The notes under the pieces: model-generated | The model's input: the letters and a program-made list of their open reading frames with translations, nothing else | Database searches by the model: none | What the model was told of the DNA's origin: nothing | Translations under genes and position numbers: made by a program | Shown here: positions 7,757 through 16,081 of the stretch, piece after piece | How positions within the stretch are numbered: the first letter of the stretch is position 1 | How the letters are laid out: every line of letters begins with the position of its first letter | DNA from: Bacteroidota bacterium | Lineage (GTDB): Bacteria; Bacteroidota; Bacteroidia; Chitinophagales; Chitinophagaceae | Reading direction: 5' to 3' | Length of the DNA stretch: 41,412 nt | NCBI GenBank assembly: GCA_013288945.1 | Contig: JABDAZ010000016.1 | Coordinates: 8,204 to 49,615, forward strand

Positions 7757-7764
7757 CAAAATTA
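7757..7764 (-). promoter_or_regulatory. -7 box TAATTTTG before the deacetylase gene
   Basis: It is a perfect TAnnTTTG match on the minus strand, 4 bases from the ATG at 7752. A start site 4-7 bases downstream would make the mRNA nearly leaderless. No -33 TTTG is evident. Confidence 0.45.
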
Positions 7765-7841
7765 CTAACCGGCCGCGAAGTTTACAGAAGAAAAATTGAT
7801 GTTGAAGAACAGCAATATTCGAAGATCATTAATAAAATTTA

Positions 7842-7895
7842 TTGTCCGATCATCAGGTTCATTAATAAACATTTATTGCGTCGCACACTTGTACA
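7842..7895. repeat. Two-block intergenic repeat, copy 1
   Basis: Blocks TTGTCCGATCAT (7842-7853) and TTGCGTCGCACACTTGTACA (7876-7895) are separated by a 22-base AT-rich spacer. Both blocks recur exactly at 22212-22223 and 22245-22264 with a 21-base spacer. Both copies lie in spacers between minus-strand genes. No coding function is visible; see findings. Confidence 0.8.
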
Positions 7896-8036
7896 TTAGT
7901 TTATTAATAAGCAATTATCTGAACCGGATTTAAATGGATTAATAAAATTGATGGGATTAATGTAATGATAATTGCAAATTATTTTTACTCTTTATTAAAT
8001 ATCATTTTCACATTATCACATTTCCAAACTTCCACA

Positions 8037-8997
8037 TTAATAAGTATTAATATGAATAACAACATTATGCTGACGAAAAATTTTTCCGTTTTTATTTACA
8101 AAATCCTGTTGCGTTTTTTCATCCGTTAATATCTTATCCATATACTTTTGAACAGGTTCATTTTTTAAAGTAACAGTATCTCCAAAAAAAAATCGCATCA
8201 TCGATATACCCGCGCAGCAAAGGTTCCATCTGGCTGTAAAACAAATTGGTTCCTGCAAAAATATCACTGCCAATAATTTTATCGCCAGATACACAAACAA
8301 AGCCAACGATAGTAGTATCCGAATGTTTTATTTTCTGATCAAAAAAATTAAAATATTCATCGCCAGGGCCGGCCACTCTTTTATCAACGTTGCGCGATAA
8401 ATAGGCAAGCGTGTTATTTTTAATTCCTTTATTCTCTAATTGATTTCCTATTTCACGCCAGATTAATGGTTGGTTTTTTGTTTCATCCAACACTTTTCGC
8501 AAATGGTTATTTGCATAATTACTGTACTCGAATTTTTTTTCTTTATCGCTCCATCGCTCTTCTTCCACACACATTACAGAGATGTATTGATCTTTATGCG
8601 TCGGCTCTAAAATCGTATCTTTCGCAACCATTCTGTCTTGCCGCCCGCCAGCAATTACTTCACCGGAATTTATAAGAATAGGATTATCAGAATTGTTATT
8701 AATGCGCAGCCAATGTACATTTTCAACAGACGCAGTGCCTCTTTCAGAAACTGTTGCAAGGCCATTGTGCAATGCATTACTAAGCGACATTATATTTGGA
8801 GAAACCGGTTGTGCTGCTAAAGGATTGCCTTGCCCTTTTAACATGCGAATGGGAATTACTTTTAAATTTTTATATTGCCAGGCACTGTCGTAATCAACAA
8901 AAACGGTTTTGTAAGTGATTTGTGAGAAGGCATTTGCGCCGCTAAAAACAAGCAATATTATAAACAGATATTTCAAGATGATGGATATGTTTTTCAA
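8037..8997 (-). pseudogene. ARPP-1/DUF6569 family exported protein, frameshifted
   Basis: The first frame (from 8997) has a signal peptide (KYLFIILLVFSGANAFSQ) and the family core ILINSGEVIAGGRQDRM and VMCVEEERW (about residues 105-150). It leaves the family frame after GYIDDAI and would end at 8158. The expected C-terminus (GDTVTLKNEPVQKYMDKILT to 8037) continues in another frame. The switch lies at a run of nine T on the coding strand (8192-8184); removing one T joins both halves into about 310 residues. There is no ATG start: the frame opens with TTG at 8997, and a TTG at 8976 fits better because a TAnnTTTG box (8995-9002) precedes it and a good signal peptide follows. It may be a pseudogene, a homopolymer sequencing error or a slippage-controlled gene. 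ARPP-1 proteins have no established biochemical function. Confidence 0.75.
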
Positions 8998-9002
8998 ATT
9001 TA
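8995..9002 (-). promoter_or_regulatory. -7 box TAAATTTG before the ARPP-1 gene
   Basis: The consensus match overlaps the TTG codon at 8997, so that codon could hardly be the translated start. It ends 18 bases before the alternative TTG at 8976, close to the 16-17-base spacing seen for several other genes in the window. Confidence 0.4.
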
Positions 9003-9065
9003 CTTAATAATGTGCAGAGATCATAACGCATAGTTTTGAAAAAAACGATGGCTTTTTCAAAACCT

Positions 9066-9073
9066 TATCTTTG
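9066..9073 (+). promoter_or_regulatory. -7 box TATCTTTG of gltX
   Basis: It is a perfect TAnnTTTG match ending 5 bases before the gltX ATG at 9079, implying a nearly leaderless mRNA. A TTTG at 9035-9038 lies 27 bases upstream, too far for a standard -33 element (19-21). Confidence 0.5.
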
Positions 9074-9078
9074 CCAAC

Positions 9079-10608
9079 ATGAATAATAAGGTAAGAGTAA
9101 GATTTGCGCCCAGCCCAACCGGCGGCCTGCATTTGGGCGGCATGCGCACCGTTTTATACAACTATTTATTTGCCCGCAAACATGGCGGCGATTTTATATT
9201 GCGTATTGAAGATACCGACCAAAGCCGCTACGTTGCAGGCGCTGAAGAATATATTTTAGAGTGCCTTAAATGGTGCGGACTTAATCCTGATGAAAGCCCG
9301 CAAACCGGCGGTGCGTACGGTCCTTACAAGCAAAGTGAAAGAAAAAGTATATACAAAGAATATGCGGAACGATTAATAAAAGATGGCAAAGCATATTATG
9401 CATTTGATACGTCTGAAGAATTGGAAACGATGCGTAGCAAATATAAAACTCTAGAAAATCCATCACCACAATATGATAAAACGTTACGCGCGCAAATGCG
9501 AAATTCAATTGCATTAAGTGATAATGAAACAAAACATTTACTGGAAATAAATACGCCGTTTGTTATTCGTATAAAAGTTCCTGAAAATGAAACGGTAAGT
9601 TTTACAGACATGATTCGTGGCGAAGTAAATTTTAATACATCCACCATCGATGATAAAGTTTTATTAAAGGCAGATGGAATGCCAACGTATCATCTTGCAG
9701 TTGTTGTGGATGATTATTTAATGAAGATAACACACGCATTTCGCGGCGAAGAATGGTTGCCTTCTGCACCCGTTCATATTTTATTATGGCGCTATTTATT
9801 TGGCGAAGAAAACATGCCGCAGTGGGCGCATCTTCCATTAATATTAAAACCAGATGGCAATGGAAAATTAAGTAAACGTGATGGCGATCGTTTGGGCTTT
9901 CCGGTATATGCAATGAATTGGATTGATCCTAAAACAAAGGAACTCACCAAAGGCTTTCGCGAACTAGGTTTTTTGCCGGAAGCATTTATTAATATGCTTG
10001 CCGTTTTAGGTTGGAACGATGGAACCGAACAGGAATTATTTTCTTTAGAAGAATTGATTGAAAAATTTTCTATAGATCGTGTTCATAAAAACGGCGCAAA
10101 ATTTAATTATGAAAAAGCGAAATGGTTTAATCATGAATGGATTAAGAAATTGCCAGTCGACAACTGGCAGTTAACAGTAAAAAATTCATTTGAAGAAAAA
10201 GGAATTGTTATTAATGATGATAAAAAATTTAATACCGTTTTAGAACTCGTGAAAGATCGTTGCACATTATTGCCAGATTTTTTTGAACAGGCATCTTTCT
10301 TTTTCAAATCGCCTGAAACCATTGACATCACTGCCATTCAGCCGAAATGGAATGATTTAAAAAAACAATTTTTTGCAGAATTAATCCGCGCATATTCATT
10401 AGCAACCGAATGGCAGCACGATGATTTAGAAAAAGAATTTAAAGAAATGGCTGCGGCTCATCAAATAAAAGCAGGCGAATTATTATTGCCATTCCGCATC
10501 ATGCTTGTTGGTGGAAAATTTGGGCCCGGCGTTTTTGACATCGCAGTTTTACTTGGCCGAGAAGAAACTATTCATCGTATAAAACATACTTTGCAATTGC
10601 TGCATTAA
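9079..10608 (+). CDS. gltX: Glutamyl-tRNA synthetase
   Basis: The product has 509 residues, usual for a bacterial GluRS. The class I signature is at residues 8-20 (RFAPSPTGGLHLGG), the tRNA/amino-acid binding region follows (LRIEDTDQSRY), and the KMSKS-equivalent loop is KLSKRDGDRLGFPVY (about 265-279). The C-terminal third is the helical anticodon-binding domain. The enzyme charges tRNA-Glu with glutamate in the cytoplasm. The start is fixed by the family N-terminus (KVRVRFAPSPTG). About residues 356-366 (LPVDNWQLTV) are encoded by a short palindrome (10151-10169) that resembles intergenic repeat words and may be an insertion between the catalytic and anticodon domains. Confidence 0.96.
   Translation: MNNKVRVRFAPSPTGGLHLGGMRTVLYNYLFARKHGGDFILRIEDTDQSRYVAGAEEYILECLKWCGLNPDESPQTGGAYGPYKQSERKSIYKEYAERLIKDGKAYYAFDTSEELETMRSKYKTLENPSPQYDKTLRAQMRNSIALSDNETKHLLEINTPFVIRIKVPENETVSFTDMIRGEVNFNTSTIDDKVLLKADGMPTYHLAVVVDDYLMKITHAFRGEEWLPSAPVHILLWRYLFGEENMPQWAHLPLILKPDGNGKLSKRDGDRLGFPVYAMNWIDPKTKELTKGFRELGFLPEAFINMLAVLGWNDGTEQELFSLEELIEKFSIDRVHKNGAKFNYEKAKWFNHEWIKKLPVDNWQLTVKNSFEEKGIVINDDKKFNTVLELVKDRCTLLPDFFEQASFFFKSPETIDITAIQPKWNDLKKQFFAELIRAYSLATEWQHDDLEKEFKEMAAAHQIKAGELLLPFRIMLVGGKFGPGVFDIAVLLGREETIHRIKHTLQLLH
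10151..10169. repeat. Palindrome embedded in the gltX reading frame
   Basis: TGCCAGT (10151-10157) and ACTGGCA (10163-10169) are perfect arms around CGACA. Similar words (CAGTTGA, AGTTGGC) occur in intergenic DNA near 22127 and 25752. In gltX it encodes part of LPVDNWQLTV. Confidence 0.55.
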
Positions 10609-10612
10609 TAAT

Positions 10613-10651
10613 TTTTCACGTGTCGTTTTTATAAATCGCGGCACGTGAAAA
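10613..10651. terminator. Stem-loop after gltX
   Basis: TTTTCACGTGTCG (10613-10625) pairs with CGGCACGTGAAAA (10639-10651) through 13 pairs including one G-T. It begins 4 bases past the gltX stop. No T run follows the stem on either strand, so it is not a textbook terminator; it may stabilise the mRNA 3' end or act as an imperfect terminator. Confidence 0.5.
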
Positions 10652-10667
10652 TCAGTAATAAAAATAT

Positions 10668-10699
10668 TTTGCGCAAGAAAAAACCTGTTGCTAACTTTC
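10668..10699 (+). promoter_or_regulatory. Promoter of the GT39 gene (TTTG-N20-TAACTTTC)
   Basis: A -33 TTTG (10668-10671) lies 20 bases before TAACTTTC (10692-10699), one mismatch from TAnnTTTG. The box ends 15 bases before the ATG at 10715, which supports that start over an in-frame TTG at 10688 lying upstream of the box. Confidence 0.55.
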
Positions 10700-10714
10700 A
10701 TCAAACTACTGCAA

Positions 10715-12256
10715 ATGAAAAATTGGAACAGGTTATTATACTTGCTCGCATTCATCAAATTTATACTTCCTTTCTTTTTACAAAACCCAATATACGAGCC
10801 GCACCGCGATGAATTATTGTATCTCGCAGAAGGCCGGCACATGGCGTGGGGTTTTATGGAAGTGCCGCCGTTGCTGTCTGTCTTTGCATGGCTCACACAT
10901 TTATTTGGTGATGGATTTTACTGGATAAAATTTTGGCCTTCATTATTTGGCGCGCTTACTTTTATAATAACCGGCAAAATAATTTTATCGCTTGGTGGTA
11001 AATCATTTGCATTAATACTTGCGTTTCTTTCCTTTGTATTAAGCGGTTATTTGCGCGTGCATTATTTATTTCAACCCAACTTTTTAGAAATATTTTTTTG
11101 GACGATGATTGCATTCAGCATTATTCGTTACATACAAACTACACAAAATAAATGGCTGTATATTTTTGGGATAAGCGTCGGGTTAGGAATGATGAGTAAA
11201 TATTCTGTCGCGTTTTTTGTTACTGCGATATTGATTGGTTTATTAATAACAAAGCAGCGAAAAATATTTACCAACAAACATTTTTATTATGCATCACTAA
11301 TTGCATTAATAATCTTTTTACCAAATTTTGTATGGCAATACAATTTACATTTCCCGGTTGTTTATCACATGAAAGAATTGCAGCGAACGCAATTGCAGTA
11401 TGTAAGCCCGGTAACTTTTTTAGTTGAACAATTCACGATGCAATTGCCCGTATTTTTTATCTGGCTCGCAGGATTATTATTTGTAAGCTTTTCATCAAAC
11501 GCAGCGCCATGGCGGTTTTTGGGCTGGTCTTATATAATCGTACTTGTTTTATTATTACTCGGACATGGCAAAGGTTATTATGCTTTAGGCGCATATCCGG
11601 TGTTGTATGCATTTGGATCTTTTTATTTAGAAAAACTTACTTCAGTGCGTTTCAAAATATGGAGATATGCTTTTGTAATTGTTTCATTTTTATGGTCGCC
11701 GATATTTGTTCCTATTGCCATTCCAATTTTTATTCCTGAAAAATTAAATGCGTTTTATAAAAAAACACATGCAGAAAAAACAGGCGCATTAAAATGGGAA
11801 GACGGAAAAAATCATCCGCTTCCGCAGGATTTTGCAGACATGCTTAGCTGGGAAGAAATGGCAAAAAAAATGTCGAAAGCATACAACACACTTGACAGCA
11901 ATGAAAAAAGAATGGCGATTTTATTTTGTGATAATTACGGGCAAGCTGGCGCCGTAAATTTTTATTCGCCGAAATATAATTTGCCGCAGGCATACAGTGA
12001 TAATGCAAGTTTTTTATACTGGATTCCTGATTCATTTCACTTTGATAATTTGGTTTTATTAACGGATGATAAAAATGAAATGCAGCATGCGTTTATAAAA
12101 AATTTTACATCAGCAGTTTTGTTTGACAGTATTACAACTCCGTATGCAAGAGAAAAAGGCGATCTTATTCTTGTATTAAAAAATGGCAATGCAGATTTTA
12201 AAAAGATGATGATCGAAAAATTAGAAAAAGACAAACGCAAAACAAGAATGAATTGA
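10715..12256 (+). CDS. GT39/PMT-type membrane glycosyltransferase
   Basis: The product has 513 residues from the ATG at 10715. The first loop after the N-terminal span carries YEPHRDELLYLAEGRHMAWG, whose Arg-Asp-Glu motif is typical of the ArnT/PMT_2 family of lipid-linked-sugar transferases. About eight to ten hydrophobic segments follow (residues 1-340), and then a soluble C-terminal domain (about 350-513) that would face the periplasm. Such enzymes move a sugar from a polyprenyl-phosphate donor onto lipid, glycan or protein at the inner membrane. The acceptor cannot be read from the sequence. It is preceded by its own promoter and followed 48 bases later by the B12-binding gene. Confidence 0.85.
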   Translation: MKNWNRLLYLLAFIKFILPFFLQNPIYEPHRDELLYLAEGRHMAWGFMEVPPLLSVFAWLTHLFGDGFYWIKFWPSLFGALTFIITGKIILSLGGKSFALILAFLSFVLSGYLRVHYLFQPNFLEIFFWTMIAFSIIRYIQTTQNKWLYIFGISVGLGMMSKYSVAFFVTAILIGLLITKQRKIFTNKHFYYASLIALIIFLPNFVWQYNLHFPVVYHMKELQRTQLQYVSPVTFLVEQFTMQLPVFFIWLAGLLFVSFSSNAAPWRFLGWSYIIVLVLLLLGHGKGYYALGAYPVLYAFGSFYLEKLTSVRFKIWRYAFVIVSFLWSPIFVPIAIPIFIPEKLNAFYKKTHAEKTGALKWEDGKNHPLPQDFADMLSWEEMAKKMSKAYNTLDSNEKRMAILFCDNYGQAGAVNFYSPKYNLPQAYSDNASFLYWIPDSFHFDNLVLLTDDKNEMQHAFIKNFTSAVLFDSITTPYAREKGDLILVLKNGNADFKKMMIEKLEKDKRKTRMN

Positions 12257-12280
12257 AAAATGGATTTGTGATTGATTGCT

Positions 12281-12288
12281 TACTTTTG
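12281..12288 (+). promoter_or_regulatory. -7 box TACTTTTG before the B12-binding gene
   Basis: It is a perfect TAnnTTTG match ending 16 bases before the ATG at 12305, the same spacing as for fumC and terC. The nearest TTTG (12265-12268) is only 12 bases upstream. Confidence 0.5.
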
Positions 12289-12304
12289 AAATAAGAAAAT
12301 TTTC

Positions 12305-12721
12305 ATGGAAAAAATAAACCGCCCGATAAGAGTGCTTGTTGCAAAAGTTGGTTTGGATGGCCACGATCGCGGTGCAAAAATAATTGCCACTTCATTGCGC
12401 GATGCTGGTATGGAAGTAATTTATACAGGCTTGCGCCAAACCGCTGAAATGGTTGTTAATGCTGCATTGCAGGAAGATGTGGATGCAATTGGCATAAGCA
12501 TTTTAAGCGGCGCACACATGACGGTTTTTCCAAAAATAATTGCATTAATGAAAGAAAAAAAGATGGATGATGTATTATTAACAGGCGGCGGAATTATTCC
12601 TGATGATGATATGAAAACACTTAATGATTCTGGTGTCGGAAAATTATTTGCACCCGGAACGCCAACTACAGAAATCACTTCTTATATAAAAAACTGGGTT
12701 AAAGAAAACCGCAGCTTTTAA
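12305..12721 (+). CDS. Stand-alone cobalamin-binding subunit of an acyl-CoA mutase
   Basis: The product has 138 residues, just one Rossmann-like B12-binding domain. The motif [10 protein letters not shown] (residues 16-25) contains the Asp-x-His-x-x-Gly signature whose His coordinates cobalt base-off/His-on. Later motifs are ISILSGAHM (about 60-68), LLTGGGIIP (about 91-99) and FAPGTPT (about 115-121), all typical of the C-terminal domain of methylmalonyl-CoA mutase or of the small subunit of isobutyryl- or 2-hydroxyisobutyryl-CoA mutases. No catalytic (substrate-binding) mutase subunit is in the window. An enoyl-CoA hydratase follows after 124 bases and a methylmalonyl-CoA epimerase lies at 31.0 kb, so a role in carbon-skeleton rearrangement of acyl-CoAs is likely. 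Which mutase it serves is open. Confidence 0.88.
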   Translation: MEKINRPIRVLVAKVGLDGHDRGAKIIATSLRDAGMEVIYTGLRQTAEMVVNAALQEDVDAIGISILSGAHMTVFPKIIALMKEKKMDDVLLTGGGIIPDDDMKTLNDSGVGKLFAPGTPTTEITSYIKNWVKENRSF

Positions 12722-12845
12722 AATTTCAATCTCTATTAATCTTTTTCTTTTATTAATAAATTCTTACACAACAATTATTACACAAATAAAATAGTTGATT
12801 AATCATTGCAAAAATGTTTCATCAACAAACACAAAAAATAATGTT

Positions 12846-13643
12846 ATGCCATACACAACTTTATTAACGGAACTGGAAAATGGAATTTATATTATCACGA
12901 TAAACAGGCCTGATAAATTGAATGCGATTAATAAACAAGTGATGAATGATTTGAATGAGGTGATTGATGAAGTGTATAATAATAATGCTATAAAATCTGC
13001 AATTATTACCGGTGCAGGATCGAAGGCATTTGTTGCCGGTGCAGACATCAGCGAGTTTTTAGGATTGACTAAAGAAGAAGGTTTTGCAGTTGCAAAAAAA
13101 GGCAATGATGTTTTTTTTAAAATTGAAAATTCTCCTAAACCAATTGTTGCTGCAGTAAATGGTTTTGCATTGGGCGGCGGCTGCGAACTCGCCATGGCGT
13201 GCCATTTCAGGCTGTGCAGCGAAAATGCAAAATTCGGGCAACCGGAAGTTAACCTTGGATTAATACCAGGTTATGGCGGCACGCAACGGTTAACACAATT
13301 GGTTGGAAAAGGAAAAGCAATGGAACTGATGATGAGCGCTGTAATAATTGGTGCAGATGATGCGTTGCAATTGCGATTGGTAAATTATGTAACAACGCAA
13401 GAAATTTTATTAATAAAAACAAAAGAAATTTTACAACTTATACAAACGAAAGCACCCGTTGCCATTGCAAAAATTATTGAGTGTGTAAACGTTGCAGTTG
13501 TTAGCGACAGTTCTTATAACAATGGAAAAAATGGTTTTGAAAAAGAACAACATGCTTTCGGAGAATGTTTTGCAACAGAAGATATGAAAGAAGGCGCAGC
13601 AGCATTTATAGAAAAACGCAAAGCAAATTTTACAGGTAAATAA
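12846..13643 (+). CDS. Enoyl-CoA hydratase/isomerase (crotonase family)
   Basis: The product has 265 residues from the ATG at 12846; an in-frame upstream ATG at 12795 would add 17 residues not typical of the family. The oxyanion-hole segments are GSKAFVAGADISEF (about 58-71) and GFALGGGCELAMACHF (about 107-122). Both catalytic glutamates of true hydratases seem present, in GQPEVNLGLIPGYGG (about 137) and in GKAMELMM (about 157). The reaction is hydration of trans-2-enoyl-CoA to 3-hydroxyacyl-CoA in beta-oxidation or a related pathway. It lies 124 bases after the B12-binding subunit and converges on the gene at 13731, with a long hairpin between them. Confidence 0.9.
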   Translation: MPYTTLLTELENGIYIITINRPDKLNAINKQVMNDLNEVIDEVYNNNAIKSAIITGAGSKAFVAGADISEFLGLTKEEGFAVAKKGNDVFFKIENSPKPIVAAVNGFALGGGCELAMACHFRLCSENAKFGQPEVNLGLIPGYGGTQRLTQLVGKGKAMELMMSAVIIGADDALQLRLVNYVTTQEILLIKTKEILQLIQTKAPVAIAKIIECVNVAVVSDSSYNNGKNGFEKEQHAFGECFATEDMKEGAAAFIEKRKANFTGK

Positions 13644-13648
13644 TGATT

Positions 13649-13708
13649 GTGAATGGTCAATAGTGAATGGTGAATTTATTTTTTCACGATTCACTATTGA
13701 CCATTCAC
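13649..13708. terminator. 26-bp-arm hairpin between convergent genes
   Basis: Arms 13649-13674 and 13683-13708 are complementary over 26 bases with one mismatch (20 perfect pairs, one mismatch, five pairs), around an 8-base loop. Each arm contains the word GTGAATGGT twice or its complement. It starts 6 bases after the enoyl-CoA hydratase stop and ends 23 bases from the stop of the opposing gene, so it could end or protect both transcripts. The internal word repetition suggests a mobile or amplifying intergenic palindrome. Confidence 0.7.
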
Positions 13709-13730
13709 GATTACTAAAGTTATAAATTAA

Positions 13731-14186
13731 TTATTGATGAATCGCTTTCTTAGTTGCATTAATAGCTGCATCAATATGCATATAAGCTCGGCCTTGCAAG
13801 CCTTGTGCAAACCTGTTGTCTTCATCATGGCTGATATCTTTGCGGGCCTTTCTTAAAAAATCTGCGGCTTCATGCAAGCGGCCGTTGTGATCATTTCTTT
13901 CATCCACTTTCGGATGATCTAAAATATCTTTTCCATCTTCAATAGCTGCTTTTTTTATTTCTGCAATGGCAGCATCAATATGTTTAACTGCATCAATTTC
14001 ATCAACTGTTCTTGCCCAATCTCCGGGACGATGTTCAATCATCCAGCGAGCTGCGCGCAAATCAGATAATGCATGTAAATAATAAGGATGTTCTCCGAAT
14101 GAATTGTTGTTGGCTTTTGTAATCATACAAAAAGACATTAGCAATAAAAGTGTGCTTAATGTTTTTGTAAAAAATAAATGTTTCAT
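13731..14186 (-). CDS. Small secreted helical protein, function unknown
   Basis: The product has 151 residues with a signal peptide (about 1-25, MKHLFFTKTLSTLLLLMSFC). The mature part is predicted to be almost all helical and rich in Ala, His and Asp, with two similar segments: HIDAAIAEIKKAAIEDGKD (about 78-96) and HIDAAINATKKAIHQ near the end. HYLHALSDLRAARWMIEHRP (overall about 34-54) looks like a conserved block; related sequences are remembered from Acidobacteria and Proteobacteria but no named function is known. A helical bundle in the periplasm is the best description. It has its own transcription unit, divergent from fumC. Confidence 0.7.
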   Translation of the reverse strand: MKHLFFTKTLSTLLLLMSFCMITKANNNSFGEHPYYLHALSDLRAARWMIEHRPGDWARTVDEIDAVKHIDAAIAEIKKAAIEDGKDILDHPKVDERNDHNGRLHEAADFLRKARKDISHDEDNRFAQGLQGRAYMHIDAAINATKKAIHQ

Positions 14187-14551
14187 AATTGGTGTTTTTA
14201 AGTTTGTAAAAAATATACTTGTACATGTATATCAAATATGAAACCGTGATTATATTATTTAATGTGGTTAACATCTGTTTTGCAAGAATATTAATCGAAT
14301 CAATTTGCATAAAATATATTTTGAAAGGCATTAAAGAAAAATTCATTATTTAATATTTTAATTCTAATTAATTATTTAAAAAAAATTTAAAAGAAATTTT
14401 CATTTGAAATTTTGTTATAAGAAAATACAAGAAAAATATTTTGGTTGTGTTAGCAATGCAAAAACAAAGAAAAAATTTGCATTAAAATTCTTCTCATTAA
14501 ACAATTTTTCCTTCCCGCCATATCCCGTAATTTTGGGCAATAAATTTTGAT
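14187..14551. other. 365-bp AT-rich divergent spacer
   Basis: The spacer is very AT-rich with no convincing gene. It should contain the promoter of the secreted protein on the minus strand (a TATATTTT motif lies around 14212) and the fumC promoter at its right end. No other structure was recognised. Confidence 0.5.
14505..14535 (+). promoter_or_regulatory. fumC promoter (TTTT-N19-TAATTTTG)
   Basis: TAATTTTG (14528-14535) is a perfect TAnnTTTG box ending 16 bases before the ATG. TTTT at 14505-14508 sits exactly 19 bases upstream in the -33 position, one mismatch from TTTG. Confidence 0.55.
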
Positions 14552-15970
14552 ATGGAATACAGAATTGAAAAAGATACAATGGGCGAAGTGAAGGTGCCTG
14601 CGGACGCTTATTATGGCGCGCAAACACAGCGCAGTATTGAGAATTTTAAGATTGCAGAAGATATTAATAAAATGCCGAAAGAAATTATCCGCGCGTTTGC
14701 TTACTTAAAAAAAGCAGCCGCATTAACCAATCTCGAAGCAGGCATTTTACCAAAAGAAAAATCAGATTTGATTGGACAGGTTTGTGATGAAATATTAGAT
14801 AAAAAATTAGATGAATGGTTTCCGCTTGTTGTGTGGCAAACCGGCAGCGGCACGCAAAGCAATATGAATGTGAATGAAGTTGTTGCTTACCGCGGCCATG
14901 TTATTAAAGGTGGAAAATTAAATGACAAAGAAAAATTTTTACATCCGAATGATGATGTAAATAAATCGCAATCTAGCAACGATACCTTTCCAACTGCGAT
15001 GCATATTGCTGCTTATAAAATGCTTGCAGAAGTTACCATTCCGGGAATTGAAAAGTTGAGAAATACACTTGCCGCAAAAAGTGCAGCATTTATGCATGTG
15101 GTAAAAATCGGCCGCACACATTTTATGGATGCAACGCCATTAACTGTCGGCCAGGAATTCAGCGGTTATGTTTCACAACTCGATCATGGATTGCGTGCAA
15201 TAAAAAATACATTGGCGCATCTTGCAGAACTCGCGCTGGGCGGCACTGCTGTGGGAACGGGCATTAATACGCCACCAAAATATTCGGAAAATGTTGCAGC
15301 GCATATTGCAAAACTTACAGGGCTTCCGTTTGTAACAGCACAAAATAAATTTGAAGCGCTCGCTGCGCATGATGCGATTGTGGAAACACATGGCGCATTA
15401 AAAACTGTTGCGGTTAGCTTAATGAAAATTGCAAATGATATCCGCATGCTATCATCTGGCCCGCGCAGCGGAATTGGTGAAATTTTTATTCCTGATAATG
15501 AACCGGGTTCTTCTATAATGCCGGGCAAAGTTAACCCGACACAATGTGAAGCATTAACGATGATTGCTGCACAGGTTTTGGGAAATGATGTTGCCATTAA
15601 TATCGGCGGCGCAACCGGCCATTTTGAACTAAATGTTTTTAAACCTGTTATCATTTATAATTTTTTACACAGTGCAAGATTGATTGGTGATGGTTGCGTA
15701 AGCTTTAATGATAAATGTGCGGTTGGGCTTGAGCCGATTGAAAAAAATATTGCAACACATGTTGGCAATTCATTAATGCTGGTTACTGCGCTTAACCCAA
15801 AAATTGGTTATTATAACGCAGCAGCAATTGCGCAAGATGCGCACAAACGCGGGCTTACATTGAAAGAAGCTGCATTGCAATACGAATTGAAAGGGCTCGA
15901 TTTTAAACACATGACGAGCGAGCAATTTGACGAATGGGTTGTACCTGCAAAAATGGTTGGTGAAATTTAA
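14552..15970 (+). CDS. fumC: Class II fumarate hydratase
   Basis: The product has 472 residues, the usual length. The N-terminal signature is [19 protein letters not shown] (about 14-32); [16 protein letters not shown] (about 94-109) holds the substrate-binding Ser/Thr/Asn residues; [19 protein letters not shown] (about 187-205) contains the catalytic His; and the flexible loop signature [16 protein letters not shown] is at about 316-331. The enzyme interconverts fumarate and malate in the TCA cycle and needs no iron-sulfur cluster. It is preceded by its own promoter. Confidence 0.96.
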   Translation: MEYRIEKDTMGEVKVPADAYYGAQTQRSIENFKIAEDINKMPKEIIRAFAYLKKAAALTNLEAGILPKEKSDLIGQVCDEILDKKLDEWFPLVVWQTGSGTQSNMNVNEVVAYRGHVIKGGKLNDKEKFLHPNDDVNKSQSSNDTFPTAMHIAAYKMLAEVTIPGIEKLRNTLAAKSAAFMHVVKIGRTHFMDATPLTVGQEFSGYVSQLDHGLRAIKNTLAHLAELALGGTAVGTGINTPPKYSENVAAHIAKLTGLPFVTAQNKFEALAAHDAIVETHGALKTVAVSLMKIANDIRMLSSGPRSGIGEIFIPDNEPGSSIMPGKVNPTQCEALTMIAAQVLGNDVAINIGGATGHFELNVFKPVIIYNFLHSARLIGDGCVSFNDKCAVGLEPIEKNIATHVGNSLMLVTALNPKIGYYNAAAIAQDAHKRGLTLKEAALQYELKGLDFKHMTSEQFDEWVVPAKMVGEI

Positions 15971-16006
15971 TTAAAAGATTTGCACAGCCTGTATTTGATA
16001 ACAATT

Positions 16007-16014
16007 TAATTTTG
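16007..16014 (+). promoter_or_regulatory. Possible -7 box TAATTTTG before the lipoprotein gene
   Basis: It is a perfect TAnnTTTG match, but 67 bases before the ATG and with no TTTG at 19-21 bases; it would give a leader of about 60 bases. Confidence 0.3.
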
Positions 16015-16081
16015 GTAAAAACGTTCTCATTAATCCGTTTATAAACAACAAATTTTTAAACGTATCCATTTATATTTTTTT

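Noticed and set aside
8037-8306. Separate 89-residue minus-strand gene
   Set aside because: Its C-terminal part is the missing end of the ARPP-1 protein in another frame; the first 40 residues are only out-of-frame sequence of that gene. Treated as part of the frameshifted gene.
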